Of a DNA stretch of 64,000 nucleotides, positions 1 to 8,885 are shown piece after piece. The stretch is from Phycisphaerae bacterium. GTDB lineage: Bacteria; Planctomycetota; Phycisphaerae; Phycisphaerales; SM1A02. The stretch is taken from positions 1 through 64,000 of the forward strand of contig PAHO01000014.1 of the NCBI GenBank assembly GCA_002705085.1, read 5' to 3'. The first letter of the stretch is position 1; each line of letters starts with the position of its first letter. Below the pieces are notes generated by a model. It was not told where the DNA came from, searched no databases, and saw nothing but the letters and a program-made list of their open reading frames with translations. Both the position numbers and the translations under genes were made by a program.

Positions 1-288
1 GGCGACGGCCATGGCTTCGTACATCTCCATCTGGAATCCGATGTTGGCCTCTTTGGTCAAGACACCCAAGATCAAACCCAACGCAGCGAGGACTGCACGA
101 AGAATGGCCCACCAACGCAACTGTGCGACCGCGCGACGGCTGGCCGTGAAAGCATCAGGCTGGATCGTTTGGATCAAGCCAAAAACCCCACAGCACAGGC
201 CAGTGATGGCGTGGAGCAAAATCAACGACCCCGTGACACGCGGCGGCGGCTGGAGATCATTGGGGTTGAGGTTGGACTCGAGGGTCAT
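1..288 (-). CDS. Membrane protein of unknown function, truncated by window edge
   Basis: An open frame starts at an ATG (286-288) 12 nt downstream of the pheS stop and runs off the left edge, so only the first 96 residues are visible. The N-terminal ~18 residues are hydrophilic. Two hydrophobic segments follow, about residues 19-37 (SLILLHAITGLCCGVFGLI) and 61-80 (WAILRAVLAALGLILGVL), which looks like a small integral membrane protein. The spacing suggests co-transcription with pheS. I do not recognise the family. Confidence 0.6.
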   Translation of the reverse strand, partial: MTLESNLNPNDLQPPPRVTGSLILLHAITGLCCGVFGLIQTIQPDAFTASRRAVAQLRWWAILRAVLAALGLILGVLTKEANIGFQMEMYEAMAVA

Positions 289-299
289 GAGGGGTCCCC

Positions 300-1298
300 T
301 TAGAACTGATCCAAGAAGCGGGCGTCGTTTTCATACATCCAGCGGATGTCCGCAATGCCGTAACGGCGCATCGCAATCCGTTCGACCCCAAGGCCAAAAG
401 CAAATCCGGTGTAGCGTTCGGGGTCGATGGCTACGGCTTCAAGCACGGCGGGATCCACCATGCCACACCCACCGATTTCCATCCACTGCGTCTTGCCTTT
501 GACCGTGATCTTCATGTCCACCTCGGCCGAAGGTTCGGTGAACGGAAAGAAGGAGGGACGCATACGGGCTTCGGCTTCCGGACCGAACATCGCCCGAGCG
601 AATTGCATCAGGGAAGTCTTGAGATCCACCATGGAAACGCCCTCATCAATACAGAGACCTTCGACTTGATGGAACATCGAATAATGCGTGGCGTCGTGGG
701 TATCTGGCCGGTACACCCGACCCGCAGCAACGATGCGCAGCGGCGGCTTGTGGGCCTCCATGGTTCGAATCTGCACCGTTGAAGTCTGGGTTCGGAGCAA
801 ACGGGTGACGTCGTCCTCGCTCCCCCCCATGTAGAAATTGTCGACCGGATCGCGAGCGGGGTGATCGGCCGGGATATTCAGGGCATTGAAATTGTGCCAC
901 TCATCCTCGACCTCAGGACCATGGGCCACTTCAAAGCCCATTCGACCAAAGACATCCAGAATGGCATCCACGGTGGTGGAGATAGGATGGCGCCGTCCAC
1001 GAGCCGGAGGAAGGCCTGGCTCGGTGGGATCCAAGAGGGCAGATGGTGAGCTTGCTTGTTCAAGGCTGGCTTTGCGCTCCTGAAAGGCGCCCTCAAGACG
1101 CTGCTTGACTTCATTGGCTCGCTGGCCAGCCAAGGGCTTTTGTTCCTTGGGGACATCTTTCATCATCCCCATAACGCTCTTGAGCGCGCCCTTGGACCCC
1201 AGATGCTCCACCCGCCAAGCTTCAAGGCCCGCGGCATCATGGATGGCCGACAACGAGGCCAAGGCTGAAGATTCAAGATCTGCAAGCGCTTCAATCAT
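300..1298 (-). CDS. pheS: Phenylalanyl-tRNA synthetase alpha subunit
   Basis: 332 residues, normal for PheS. It charges tRNA-Phe in an (alpha-beta)2 complex with PheT. The N-terminal ~90 residues are the coiled-coil arm. The class II catalytic core follows, with the C-terminal motif 3 FGLGVERIAMRRYG near the end. The ATG at 1298 is chosen because MIEALADLES fits the family N-terminus; upstream codons read through a terminator. No Shine-Dalgarno is seen, but a TACACT hexamer lies 7 nt upstream. pheT is not adjacent: it lies near 56 kb on the other strand. Confidence 0.97.
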   Translation of the reverse strand: MIEALADLESSALASLSAIHDAAGLEAWRVEHLGSKGALKSVMGMMKDVPKEQKPLAGQRANEVKQRLEGAFQERKASLEQASSPSALLDPTEPGLPPARGRRHPISTTVDAILDVFGRMGFEVAHGPEVEDEWHNFNALNIPADHPARDPVDNFYMGGSEDDVTRLLRTQTSTVQIRTMEAHKPPLRIVAAGRVYRPDTHDATHYSMFHQVEGLCIDEGVSMVDLKTSLMQFARAMFGPEAEARMRPSFFPFTEPSAEVDMKITVKGKTQWMEIGGCGMVDPAVLEAVAIDPERYTGFAFGLGVERIAMRRYGIADIRWMYENDARFLDQF

Positions 1299-1305
1299 GT
1301 TGCTC

Positions 1306-1311
1306 AGTGTA
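1306..1311 (-). promoter_or_regulatory. Candidate -10 element of pheS
   Basis: TACACT on the minus strand, 7 nt before the pheS ATG, after the rplQ terminator. A start site 6-7 nt downstream would coincide with the ATG and give a leaderless mRNA. No convincing -35 box is visible. Confidence 0.45.
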
Positions 1312-1351
1312 TCTGAACGGCACAGAGGTTCGATGGATCGAATCAAAGCCG

Positions 1352-1387
1352 AAAAAAAGTTCGCCCCGCACACTGCGGGGCGAACTT
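1352..1387 (-). terminator. Rho-independent terminator after rplQ
   Basis: A perfect 14-bp stem (minus strand AAGTTCGCCCCGCA / TGCGGGGCGAACTT) with a 3-nt loop is followed by a run of seven T on the minus strand. It lies 27 bp past the rplQ stop and separates the ribosomal unit from pheS. Confidence 0.92.
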
Positions 1388-1414
1388 GATTGACTTGGAT
1401 ATCAGACCGAGTGA

Positions 1415-2140
1415 TCAGTCTTCTGAGGCCGCATCGTCGGCGGCGTCATCAGCAGCGGATTCCTCAGGAGCCGAAGATTCTTCGGAAGCTTCCACTTCTT
1501 CAGCCGGAGCGTCTTCGGCAGGAGCTTCGGATGCTTCTTCTTCAGCCACCGCCGCCCCGCCCCAGCCGGCAGCGAGTTTGGCGGCAAACTCAGCCCGCTT
1601 GGAGGCCTTGGATCGGCGAGGGCTTTCGCTGCCGCCAATCTGGGGGCCATCTTCGCGGCCAACGAGTTGCAAGATCACCACGTCAGCGGCATCACCCAGC
1701 CGTCGCTCACCGGTCCGGACGATCCGGGTGTAGCCACCTTCTCGTCCTTCGAACATGGGGGCGACCACACTCATGATGTGCTCGACCAGACGGGGCGCTT
1801 TGACCACTTCGCCTTGATCATCGAACTGGATGTCTTCGGCCCGAGGCAAGTTGAACCAAGGGTTCGAAAGCTTGCGGGATTCGGGGACGTTCTCATCCGC
1901 AACCCACACGTGGATCCAACGGTCGCGGCCAAACTTGGCCTCAAGTTGGCGGCGGGCATGCAAGCTGCCTTGTCGGGCCGTGGTGATGATCCGCTCCACG
2001 AATGGTTGCACCGCCTTGGCCTTGGGCATGGTGGTGCGAATTTCACCGTGCTCAAAAAGGCCAGCGGCGAGGTTTCGCAGAAGGGCGCGGCGGTGTTCGC
2101 TTTTGCGTCCGAGGGTGTAACCGTAGATGCGATGTCGCAT
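1415..2140 (-). CDS. rplQ: 50S ribosomal protein L17 with acidic C-terminal tail
   Basis: 241 residues against ~120-130 for typical L17. The N-terminus MRHRIYGYTLGRKSEHR and the following core are canonical. L17 lines the exit-tunnel side of the large subunit. From about residue 170 the protein becomes an Ala/Glu/Asp/Ser-rich extension ending in DDAADDAASED. The ATG at 2140 fits the conserved N-terminus. It is the last gene of the ribosomal unit, 71 bp after rpoA, as in the usual alpha operon. Confidence 0.96.
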   Translation of the reverse strand: MRHRIYGYTLGRKSEHRRALLRNLAAGLFEHGEIRTTMPKAKAVQPFVERIITTARQGSLHARRQLEAKFGRDRWIHVWVADENVPESRKLSNPWFNLPRAEDIQFDDQGEVVKAPRLVEHIMSVVAPMFEGREGGYTRIVRTGERRLGDAADVVILQLVGREDGPQIGGSESPRRSKASKRAEFAAKLAAGWGGAAVAEEEASEAPAEDAPAEEVEASEESSAPEESAADDAADDAASED

Positions 2141-2211
2141 AAGAAAGCTCCAGTCAAAAAGACGTTGCGGCTGGTGTCCCAGCCACAACGCGATAGGTCA
2201 GGAAAGAACGA

Positions 2212-3291
2212 TCAGGCGTCGTCCTCCAGGTCGTCCGAAGAGAAGGACACAGCGCCTTCTTCATCGGCCGGCACATCATCGTCGTCGGTGGGCAGAACCA
2301 GACCAGTGGATGGGTACATCCCCAATTCCAGCCCCATTTCCTCAAGACGACGCTTCACTTCACGCAGGGAGGTGCGGCCGAAGGCACGCATGCCCAGAAG
2401 TTCTTCTTCGGTCAAAGACACAAGGTCTCGTGCGGTCTTGACGCCACCAGATTCCAGACAATTGCTGGCCCGAACGGAGAAGTCCATTTCACCAATGGTC
2501 AAATCCAATTTTCGGGTCAACTCATCGTCAACCGAGGCCGCGGCAACCGCCTCAGTGGAGACTTGCTCGCTGCCCAATTCTTCGTATTGCACGAATGGAT
2601 TGAGGTGCTTGCGAAGGACTTTGGCCGATTCCACCAGAGCAATCTCGGGGGCCAAACTGGGCTTGGTCCACACATCAAGGACCAAACGCTCGTAGTTGGT
2701 GCGTTGGCCAAGACGGGTGTTTTCAACGCGATATCGAACCCGCTCAACCGGGCTGAAGGCAGCATCCACCGGGATATCCCCGATTTGCATGTCTTCTTCG
2801 GCGGTGTTGGCCCAAGTTTCAGAAGCAGGTCGGTAGCCACGACCACGCTCAACCACCATTTCCATGGTGAATTCGATTTCGTCGGTCAAGGTGGCCAAGA
2901 GATGGTCTTTGTTGACCACTTCCACGTTGGCGTCGGACTGGACAAGCTCCCCGGTCACATCACCGGGGCCGCTGACGCTGACCCGGATCGTGCGAGGCTC
3001 GTCGCCTTCCATCGCCAAGACAAGGCCCTTGACGTTCAGCACGATGTCAGAGACATCTTCCATCACCCCAGGCAGGGTGGTGAATTCGTGTTCGGCACCC
3101 TTTACCCGGATGCGCGTCACCGCGGCGCCTTCAACGCTGGACAACAAGATCCGGCGGAGTGAGTTCCCCACGGTGGTTCCGAAGCCGCGTTCAAACGGCT
3201 CCACAGAAAAACGGCAGAACGTTTCCGTTCGGCTGGAGGCCTCGGGGATGACCCGGGCCGGGAGTTCGAGTCCACGCCACTTGAGGTGCAT
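2212..3291 (-). CDS. rpoA: RNA polymerase alpha subunit
   Basis: About 359 residues. The N-terminal domain carries the assembly region (VGNSLRRILLSS) that dimerises and nucleates beta/beta'. The C-terminal domain begins near residue 255 with ASNCLESGGVKTARDLVSLT and ends with helix-hairpin-helix-like RTSLREVKRRLEEMGLELG. An acidic tail (TDDDDVPADEE, then DDLEDDA) follows. The start is ATG 3291; an in-frame GTG lies 6 nt upstream. rpsD, which normally precedes rpoA, is missing. Confidence 0.97.
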   Translation of the reverse strand: MHLKWRGLELPARVIPEASSRTETFCRFSVEPFERGFGTTVGNSLRRILLSSVEGAAVTRIRVKGAEHEFTTLPGVMEDVSDIVLNVKGLVLAMEGDEPRTIRVSVSGPGDVTGELVQSDANVEVVNKDHLLATLTDEIEFTMEMVVERGRGYRPASETWANTAEEDMQIGDIPVDAAFSPVERVRYRVENTRLGQRTNYERLVLDVWTKPSLAPEIALVESAKVLRKHLNPFVQYEELGSEQVSTEAVAAASVDDELTRKLDLTIGEMDFSVRASNCLESGGVKTARDLVSLTEEELLGMRAFGRTSLREVKRRLEEMGLELGMYPSTGLVLPTDDDDVPADEEGAVSFSSDDLEDDA

Positions 3292-3413
3292 GGTCACATC
3301 ACTTTCTTTCGGCGTCCCAAAAAGGGTGGTGATTCTTCTCTGGGTTGCGGCCCCCCATCACGCCGAGGATGGGGCAACCTTCTTTCGCCAGAAAAGAGAC
3401 GAATGGTTCAGGA

Positions 3414-3785
3414 TCAGACGCGTCGTTGCTTGGGCGGACGACAACCGTTGTGAGGCACTGGGGTGTGGTCTTCAATGGCAATCACGCTGAGGCCATTGGC
3501 TTCAAAAGCGGTGATGGAAGATTCACGGCCAGCACCAGCGCCACGAACGTGCACTTCAATCTCACGCATACCCATACGGCGGGCCTTGGCGACACACTTC
3601 TCAACCGCACGCGAAGCGGCGAACGGGGTGGCCTTTCGAGCCCCTTTGAAGCCCACGGTTCCCGCGGAGTCCCAGCAAAGGGTTTCTCCGTTGGGATCGG
3701 TGATGGTGATGATGGTGTTGTTGAACGTGGCCTTCACGTGGCCAATGCCACGGGGAACGTTGCGACGGATGTTTTTCTTACTCAT
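3414..3785 (-). CDS. rpsK: 30S ribosomal protein S11
   Basis: 123 residues. It contains the S11 signature [18 protein letters not shown] and ends with the basic tail [12 protein letters not shown]11 binds 16S rRNA in the platform with S6/S18 and contacts the Shine-Dalgarno helix. It follows rpsM by about 100 bp, and the next gene is rpoA rather than rpsD. Confidence 0.97.
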   Translation of the reverse strand: MSKKNIRRNVPRGIGHVKATFNNTIITITDPNGETLCWDSAGTVGFKGARKATPFAASRAVEKCVAKARRMGMREIEVHVRGAGAGRESSITAFEANGLSVIAIEDHTPVPHNGCRPPKQRRV

Positions 3786-3886
3786 GGTCTATTCCTTCGC
3801 TGCTGACGGTTCCCACTGCACTCACTGGCGAGCCCGGGAACCTCACGAAATGGAGGAGAGAATCAAAAAGGAATCTCAACTCCGCT

Positions 3887-4264
3887 TTACTTACCGACGG
3901 CCTTCTTACCGGCAACCGTCTTCTTCTTACCCTTCCGGGTCCGTGCGTTGGTCTTGGAGGATTGTCCGCGGACGGGCAGACCCTTCTTGTGACGGTCACC
4001 ACGCCAGCAGTTGATGTCACGTAGACGCTGGATGCTTTGAGCCACTTGGCGACGCAAGGCACCTTCGACCACCAGCTCATCATCGATCAGCGAAGCGATG
4101 TTGGTCACTTCGTCGTCGGTGAGTTCGTTCGCTCGACGGTCAGGGTCGACCCCGGTACGCGACAGGATGTCGGCGGCAACCTTGGGACCAATACCGTGGA
4201 CGTACTGGAGGGAGAACAAAATCTTTTTGCGGTCGGGAATATCGACGCCAGCAATACGGGGCAT
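3887..4264 (-). CDS. rpsM: 30S ribosomal protein S13
   Basis: 125 residues, normal length. It begins MPRIAGVDIP, so ATG 4264 is the start. The helix-two-turn-helix element VHGIGPKVAADIL and the basic C-terminal tail TNARTRKGKKKTV, which reaches toward P-site tRNA, are present. It lies 17 bp downstream of rpmJ, the standard order. Confidence 0.97.
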   Translation of the reverse strand: MPRIAGVDIPDRKKILFSLQYVHGIGPKVAADILSRTGVDPDRRANELTDDEVTNIASLIDDELVVEGALRRQVAQSIQRLRDINCWRGDRHKKGLPVRGQSSKTNARTRKGKKKTVAGKKAVGK

Positions 4265-4281
4265 GCTTCGGTGCCTTTCGA

Positions 4282-4398
4282 TTAGCCCTGACGGGCCTTG
4301 AGACGGGGGTTTCGCTTGTTGATGAGGAATCGCTTGCCACGTCGAACGACGATCTGGCAATCCTTGGTTGAACGCTTGATGCTGCTGCGAACCTTCAT
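4282..4398 (-). CDS. rpmJ: 50S ribosomal protein L36, zinc-free form
   Basis: 38 residues, [20 protein letters not shown] and onward, ending LKARQG; length and ends match L36. The usual zinc ligands (three Cys and one His, CxxC...C...H) are mostly gone: only one Cys (residue 14) remains, while the other positions are Thr, Asn/Lys and Leu. It therefore looks like a C-minus L36. It lies between infA and rpsM in the usual order. Confidence 0.95.
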   Translation of the reverse strand: MKVRSSIKRSTKDCQIVVRRGKRFLINKRNPRLKARQG

Positions 4399-4416
4399 GG
4401 TTTGCTCCGATGCCGC

Positions 4417-4632
4417 TTAGCGGCGGTAGGTAATGCGACCCTTGGTCATGTCGTACGGGCTGATCTCAACCGAGACCTTGTCGCCAGGAAGAATACGAAT
4501 GAAGAACTTTCGCATCTTTCCGGAAACATAGGCCAGGAGTTCCTGACCGTTCTCGAGACGAACTTTGAATCGTGCATCAGGCAAGGCCTCCACGACTTCC
4601 GCTTCGAGTTCGATCTTTTCTTCCTTGGCCAT
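4417..4632 (-). CDS. infA: Translation initiation factor IF-1
   Basis: 71 residues, the standard length. It is an OB-fold protein that binds the A site of the 30S subunit during initiation. The sequence carries [20 protein letters not shown] and ends GRITYRR, both typical. It follows secY by 67 bp with adk and map missing, and is followed by rpmJ. Confidence 0.97.
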   Translation of the reverse strand: MAKEEKIELEAEVVEALPDARFKVRLENGQELLAYVSGKMRKFFIRILPGDKVSVEISPYDMTKGRITYRR

Positions 4633-4699
4633 TCAATCCTTTCGATCTGGAACGCCCCATCGTCACCGATACAAGGCGTTGGGTCAAGCCCGAAGGCAC

Positions 4700-6118
4700 T
4701 CAGCCGCGTCCGGAACGGATGCGAGCTGCCCGCCCTCCCTCGCCGGAATCGAGGAATCCGGTCTGGTTTCTCATGAGCAGTGCGGCCTCGATGCGCTGGA
4801 CGAGGTCCAGGCCCACACTGACAACGATCAGAAGCCCGGTTCCGCCAAGGAACTGGGAAACAAGCATGGGAACCCCCATTTGGGAGGCAACCACCGTAGG
4901 GATCAGGGCAATGATGGCCAAGAAGCCTGCCCCGACATACGTGATTCGCTCCACCACCGTCTCGAGATATTCCGCAGTGCGCGGGCCAGGACGGAGACCG
5001 GGGATAAAGGAACCATGGTCGCGAAGTTGTTCGCTCATCTCTTCGGGAGAGAAGACCACGGTGGTCCAAAAGTAGCTGAAGAAGTAAATCAAGCCGATTT
5101 GAATCAACACGTAGGGATACGAACCCATCTGCAAGTTCGCATTCAAGAACGTGAGGGCGGTCCGTGTCCACTCGGGCCAGCCGGGAGAAGCGGCGGCGTA
5201 CTGAGCCAACGAACCAAGGGCGACGGTTGGGATGATCATCAAAGATGATGCAAAAATGATGGGCATCACACCCGCATGGTTGACCCGCAGTGGCAGGTAG
5301 TGTCGACCGCTGGCTGATGCCGCTGATCCGGCACGAGCATGACGAGCTTGTTGAATGGGCAACCGGCGCTGGGCCACCGTGATCAAAACCGCACCAGCGA
5401 CCACGCTCACGAAAGACATCAGCAAGAAGGCCACGCCGACTGGACCAATGACCGAATCGTCTTGGGCCGACAGGCTGAATTTGCTGATGACCCAGAAGAT
5501 GGCATCAGGCATTCGAGAAATGATGCCGGCGGTCAAGATCAGCGAGACACCGTTTCCGATGCCGTACTTGTCGATCTGCTCACCAAGCCACATCAAGAAC
5601 ACACTGCCCGCGGTGATGCCAGTAAGTCCGGCCACCATAAAGAAGAACCGACCGGTGGGATCGGACTCCAAAATCGGGTCGACCATGCCCTGGCCGCGGA
5701 TGTAGTTCAGCCACATGAAGCCCTGAACCATGCACATGCCCACACCGGCGTATCGGGTCCATTCTTGTAGCTTTTGGGCCCCCGATGGATCCTTCTTCAT
5801 TTCCTTGAAGGAAGGAATCATCGACTGCAAGAGCTGGAAGACAATCGAGGCGGTGATGTAGGGCATGATGCCCAAGCCAAAGATGGTGGATTGGCCGAAG
5901 TCGCCGCCAGAGAAGACCGAGGCGTACTCAAGAATCCGGCCAAAGCCACTCGCGGAGGCCTCCGAAGCTTTGGTTGCGGCGTCAACAAGCATCTCCTGAT
6001 CCACGCCGGGAAGCGGGATGAAGAAGCCGATCCGATACAGCACCAAAGCACCGAGGGTGAACATCACCCGGGTGCGAAGGTCGCTGATTCGGAACACATT
6101 GACAACAGCTTGCAGCAT
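4700..6118 (-). CDS. secY: Protein translocase subunit SecY
   Basis: 472 residues with about ten hydrophobic segments, the channel of the Sec translocon in the inner membrane. Recognisable elements are the N-terminal RISDLRTRVMFTLGALVLYRIG, the plug region after PLPGVD, the cytoplasmic loop QRRLPIQQARHAR before TM6, and TM7 after HAGVMPIIFASSL. It lies 11 bp downstream of rplO, as in the spc operon. Confidence 0.97.
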   Translation of the reverse strand: MLQAVVNVFRISDLRTRVMFTLGALVLYRIGFFIPLPGVDQEMLVDAATKASEASASGFGRILEYASVFSGGDFGQSTIFGLGIMPYITASIVFQLLQSMIPSFKEMKKDPSGAQKLQEWTRYAGVGMCMVQGFMWLNYIRGQGMVDPILESDPTGRFFFMVAGLTGITAGSVFLMWLGEQIDKYGIGNGVSLILTAGIISRMPDAIFWVISKFSLSAQDDSVIGPVGVAFLLMSFVSVVAGAVLITVAQRRLPIQQARHARAGSAASASGRHYLPLRVNHAGVMPIIFASSLMIIPTVALGSLAQYAAASPGWPEWTRTALTFLNANLQMGSYPYVLIQIGLIYFFSYFWTTVVFSPEEMSEQLRDHGSFIPGLRPGPRTAEYLETVVERITYVGAGFLAIIALIPTVVASQMGVPMLVSQFLGGTGLLIVVSVGLDLVQRIEAALLMRNQTGFLDSGEGGRAARIRSGRG

Positions 6119-6129
6119 GCGAATCTCTC

Positions 6130-6642
6130 TTAGCCTTCCGAGGACTTGGCTTCAGCCTTCTTGGCGGCCGCTGCAGCGCGGGTCCACTTGACCTTGGCGT
6201 TGGAGACACAAGTACCGCCAGCTGCTTCGATCTTGGATTTGGCCGAAGCCGAGAACATCTGGGCGGTTACCGAGAGTTTCTTGTTGATCTCGCCTTGACC
6301 CAAAATCTTGACGGGCTTCTTGGCCGAACGGATGAGGCCCTTCTCGGCCAACACTTCAGCGTTGACTTCGGCGCCATCTTCAAACCGAGAACACAGCACG
6401 TGCACATTGACGACTTGGTAGTCGGTGCGGAAGGCAGCATTGGTAAAGCCACGCTTGGGCAAGCGACGCACGAGGGGCATTTGCCCACCTTCGAAGTAAA
6501 CCTTGTCACCGTGACCTGCACGGGAACCAGCACCCTTGTGGCCTCGACCACTGGTTTTTCCCAAACCGCTGGCACGACCTCGACCCACACGCTTTCGCTT
6601 CTTGTGAGCACCGACCTTCTCGGTAATTTCATGAATCATCAT
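6130..6642 (-). CDS. rplO: 50S ribosomal protein L15
   Basis: 170 residues. The Gly/Arg/Lys-rich N-terminal extension (KRVGRGRASGLGKTSGRGHK) enters the 23S rRNA core and is diagnostic. The C-terminus has an extra Ala/Lys/Glu-rich stretch. Two ATGs are tandem at the start; the upstream one is used here. rpmD (L30), usually between rpsE and rplO, is absent. Confidence 0.96.
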   Translation of the reverse strand: MMIHEITEKVGAHKKRKRVGRGRASGLGKTSGRGHKGAGSRAGHGDKVYFEGGQMPLVRRLPKRGFTNAAFRTDYQVVNVHVLCSRFEDGAEVNAEVLAEKGLIRSAKKPVKILGQGEINKKLSVTAQMFSASAKSKIEAAGGTCVSNAKVKWTRAAAAAKKAEAKSSEG

Positions 6643-6664
6643 GGCAAAGATCCTTCACTCGTCC

Positions 6665-7273
6665 TCAGGACGCGGTGGCCTCATTGGCCGCAGCCTCAGC
6701 GGGAGCTTCGGCGGTTTCAGCGTCGGCATCGCCTTCGGTGGAGACCGGAGCAGGCTTGTCCAACTTCTGTTGAATTTCGGTGTCAGAGTGACCGAGGGTT
6801 CGGCCACGGGCCGCTTCGATCTCTTCGCGGCTCTTGAGTTGCTCAAGGCCGTCGAACACCGCTTTGACGATGTTCAACGTGTTGGTGGAACCGTGACACT
6901 TGGTCATGCAGTCACGAATACCGAGCATTTCCAATGGGGCACGAACAGCAGCTCCCGCCACAACCCCAGTACCTGGAGATGCGGGCAGCAACAAAACCTT
7001 GCAAGCACCAAAGCGACCTTCCACGGCGTGGGGGATGGTCGAACCCGTCGTGGGGTACTTCCGCAACTTGCGCTTGGCTTCACGCTGGCTCTTTTCAATG
7101 GCTTGGGGAACCTGACCAGACTTCTGGTGGCCCAAACCAATGCTGCCCTGCCGGTCCCCCACCACGACCAAAGCCGCAAAGGAGAAACGACGGCCACCTT
7201 TGACAGTGGCGCTGGTGCGCATGATGGAGACCGTGGTGGACTCGATACCGGATTCGTCAAGACGTTCAGACAT
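6665..7273 (-). CDS. rpsE: 30S ribosomal protein S5
   Basis: 202 residues against ~165. The double-stranded RNA-binding-like S5 N-domain (VKGGRRFSFAALVVVGDRQG) and C-domain (TKCHGSTNTLNIVKAVFDGL) are intact. The last ~30 residues form an Ala/Glu-rich tail (DADAETAEAPAEAAANEA). S5 is involved in accuracy and mRNA helicase activity at the entry channel. It lies between rplR and rplO in spc order. Confidence 0.97.
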   Translation of the reverse strand: MSERLDESGIESTTVSIMRTSATVKGGRRFSFAALVVVGDRQGSIGLGHQKSGQVPQAIEKSQREAKRKLRKYPTTGSTIPHAVEGRFGACKVLLLPASPGTGVVAGAAVRAPLEMLGIRDCMTKCHGSTNTLNIVKAVFDGLEQLKSREEIEAARGRTLGHSDTEIQQKLDKPAPVSTEGDADAETAEAPAEAAANEATAS

Positions 7274-7288
7274 TGGCCGGTGCTCCGA

Positions 7289-7651
7289 TCAGAACTGCAG
7301 GCCGCCCTCGCGGGCGCCTTCGGCAACGGCCTTCACACGGCCGTGGAACAGGAAGCCGCCACGGTCGAAGACCACAGCGGAGACGCCAGCTTCTTTGGCG
7401 CGGTCGGCAAGCCGACGGCCCACTTCAGAAGCGGCAGAGACGTTTCCACCAACTGCACGGTCGAGACCCTTCTCGACAGTAGAGGCGGCGGCGAGAGTAC
7501 GCCCGGTGAGGTCGTCGACGACCTGGGCGTAGATGTGTTTGCTGCTGCGGAACACCGCGAGGCGAGGCCGAGCGGCGCTGCCGCGGATGCGACGCTGGAG
7601 ACCGCGACGGCGACGGTCGCGACTGTGCTTTCGGAGCTTGATGCGATCCAT
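7289..7651 (-). CDS. rplR: 50S ribosomal protein L18
   Basis: 120 residues, normal length, with a basic N-terminus ([20 protein letters not shown]) and the conserved [18 protein letters not shown]. It binds 5S rRNA with L5 and L25. It lies 17 bp from rplF and 15 bp from rpsE. Confidence 0.97.
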   Translation of the reverse strand: MDRIKLRKHSRDRRRRGLQRRIRGSAARPRLAVFRSSKHIYAQVVDDLTGRTLAAASTVEKGLDRAVGGNVSAASEVGRRLADRAKEAGVSAVVFDRGGFLFHGRVKAVAEGAREGGLQF

Positions 7652-7668
7652 GAGAAGCTTCCTTGGGC

Positions 7669-8223
7669 TCAGCCCATTGACTTGCCAACCTTGCGGATGA
7701 CGAACTCGTCGACGTAACGGATGCCTTTGCCTTTGTAAGGCTCAGGCGGACGCTTGGAACGAACCACGGCGGCGAACTGCCCCACCTGCTCCTTGTCGGG
7801 GCCGGTGATGCTGACAAATTCGCCATCCACTTTGAACTCCACGCCTTCGGGGGCTTGAAGGTCAACGGGGTGGCAGTACCCAACATTCAAACGCAAAGTC
7901 TTGCCTTGGGCCTGGGCATTCCAACCCACCCCAATGACTTGCAATTTCTTTTCGTAGCCATCAACCACACCCTGAACCATGCATGCGATTCGAGCGCGAG
8001 TGGTGCCCCAAAGAGCCTTGTCACGACCCGAATCTCGACGATCTTCGGGGATAGAGCAGACCACTTGGTTGTCGGCCTCGGCGTAATTCACACTCACATC
8101 AGCGTGGTGCACGAACTCGAGTTTGCCCTTGGGCCCTTCCACCTTGACGGTGTTGGAGCCCGCGTCAACCGCAACTTTGACGTTGCCGGGGACGGGGACT
8201 GGTTTGGTTCCAATACGACTCAT
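7669..8223 (-). CDS. rplF: 50S ribosomal protein L6
   Basis: 184 residues beginning [17 protein letters not shown], so ATG 8223 is the start. It has two L6 domains. The C-terminal signature [19 protein letters not shown] is complete. L6 sits near the GTPase-associated centre. It lies in spc order between rpsH and rplR. Confidence 0.97.
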   Translation of the reverse strand: MSRIGTKPVPVPGNVKVAVDAGSNTVKVEGPKGKLEFVHHADVSVNYAEADNQVVCSIPEDRRDSGRDKALWGTTRARIACMVQGVVDGYEKKLQVIGVGWNAQAQGKTLRLNVGYCHPVDLQAPEGVEFKVDGEFVSITGPDKEQVGQFAAVVRSKRPPEPYKGKGIRYVDEFVIRKVGKSMG

Positions 8224-8245
8224 CGTGGGTTCCTCGACGTTCGGA

Positions 8246-8644
8246 TTACTGGACGATGGCGACGAGCTCTCCACCGACCTTCTGCTCGCGGCAGATTCGA
8301 TCAGAGAGCACACCACGACTGGTGGAGACGATGCAGATGCCCAGACCAGCCAAAGGACGTGGCAGATCAGAAGCACCGCGGTAAACGCGACGACCTGGAC
8401 GGGAGACGCGATCGATACGGGTGATGATGGGCTCGCCACGGCTGCCGTAGCGGAGCGAGATGTCGATCAAGCCCTGGCGGCCATCTTCGACAACGTCGTA
8501 AGAATCGATGTAACCCTCGTCACGCAAGACGTCACAAACCCCGCGGTTGAGCTTGTTGTTCAAGCAGCGAACCTTGGGAGCACGGTTGCGGACCGCGTTG
8601 CGTACGCGGGTGAGGAGATCGGATGTGGTGTCTTGTTGGGACAT
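8246..8644 (-). CDS. rpsH: 30S ribosomal protein S8
   Basis: 132 residues, normal length. The N-terminus DLLTRVRNAVRNRAP and the C-terminal STSRGVLSDRICREQKVGGE are canonical. S8 binds 16S rRNA helix 21 and in E. coli autoregulates the spc operon; whether it does here is not known. Confidence 0.97.
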   Translation of the reverse strand: MSQQDTTSDLLTRVRNAVRNRAPKVRCLNNKLNRGVCDVLRDEGYIDSYDVVEDGRQGLIDISLRYGSRGEPIITRIDRVSRPGRRVYRGASDLPRPLAGLGICIVSTSRGVLSDRICREQKVGGELVAIVQ

Positions 8645-8662
8645 ATCAATAAGCTCCGGAGA

Positions 8663-8848
8663 TCACCAACTGGCCTTGCGCATGCCAGGGATCATGCCCT
8701 TGAGGGCGAGTTCCCGGAGGACAATGCGGCTGACGCCAAACTTGCGATAGACCCCTCGAGCCCGACCGGTGATTTGACACCGACTTTGGCGACGGGAGGA
8801 GAACTTGGGAGGTTTGTTCATTCGGGCAAAGACGCGTTTGCTGGCCAT
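8663..8848 (-). CDS. rpsN: 30S ribosomal protein S14, short type without zinc ligands
   Basis: 61 residues, the length of the short zinc-binding S14 type, ending [11 protein letters not shown]. In that type two CxxC pairs bind zinc. Here the first pair reads CQIT and the second SRIV, so only one of four cysteines remains. The start is ATG 8848, giving [16 protein letters not shown]. It lies between rplE and rpsH. It should occupy the same site on the 30S head without a zinc ion. Confidence 0.95.
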   Translation of the reverse strand: MASKRVFARMNKPPKFSSRRQSRCQITGRARGVYRKFGVSRIVLRELALKGMIPGMRKASW

Positions 8849-8885
8849 GGGCATTCCTTTCCGGCGGGGCCGGATCAGCGGTTTC

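Noticed and set aside
755-785. tRNA T-arm-like GGTTCGAATCTG
   Set aside because: It lies inside pheS coding sequence and no acceptor or anticodon arm can be folded around it. No tRNA was found elsewhere in the window either.
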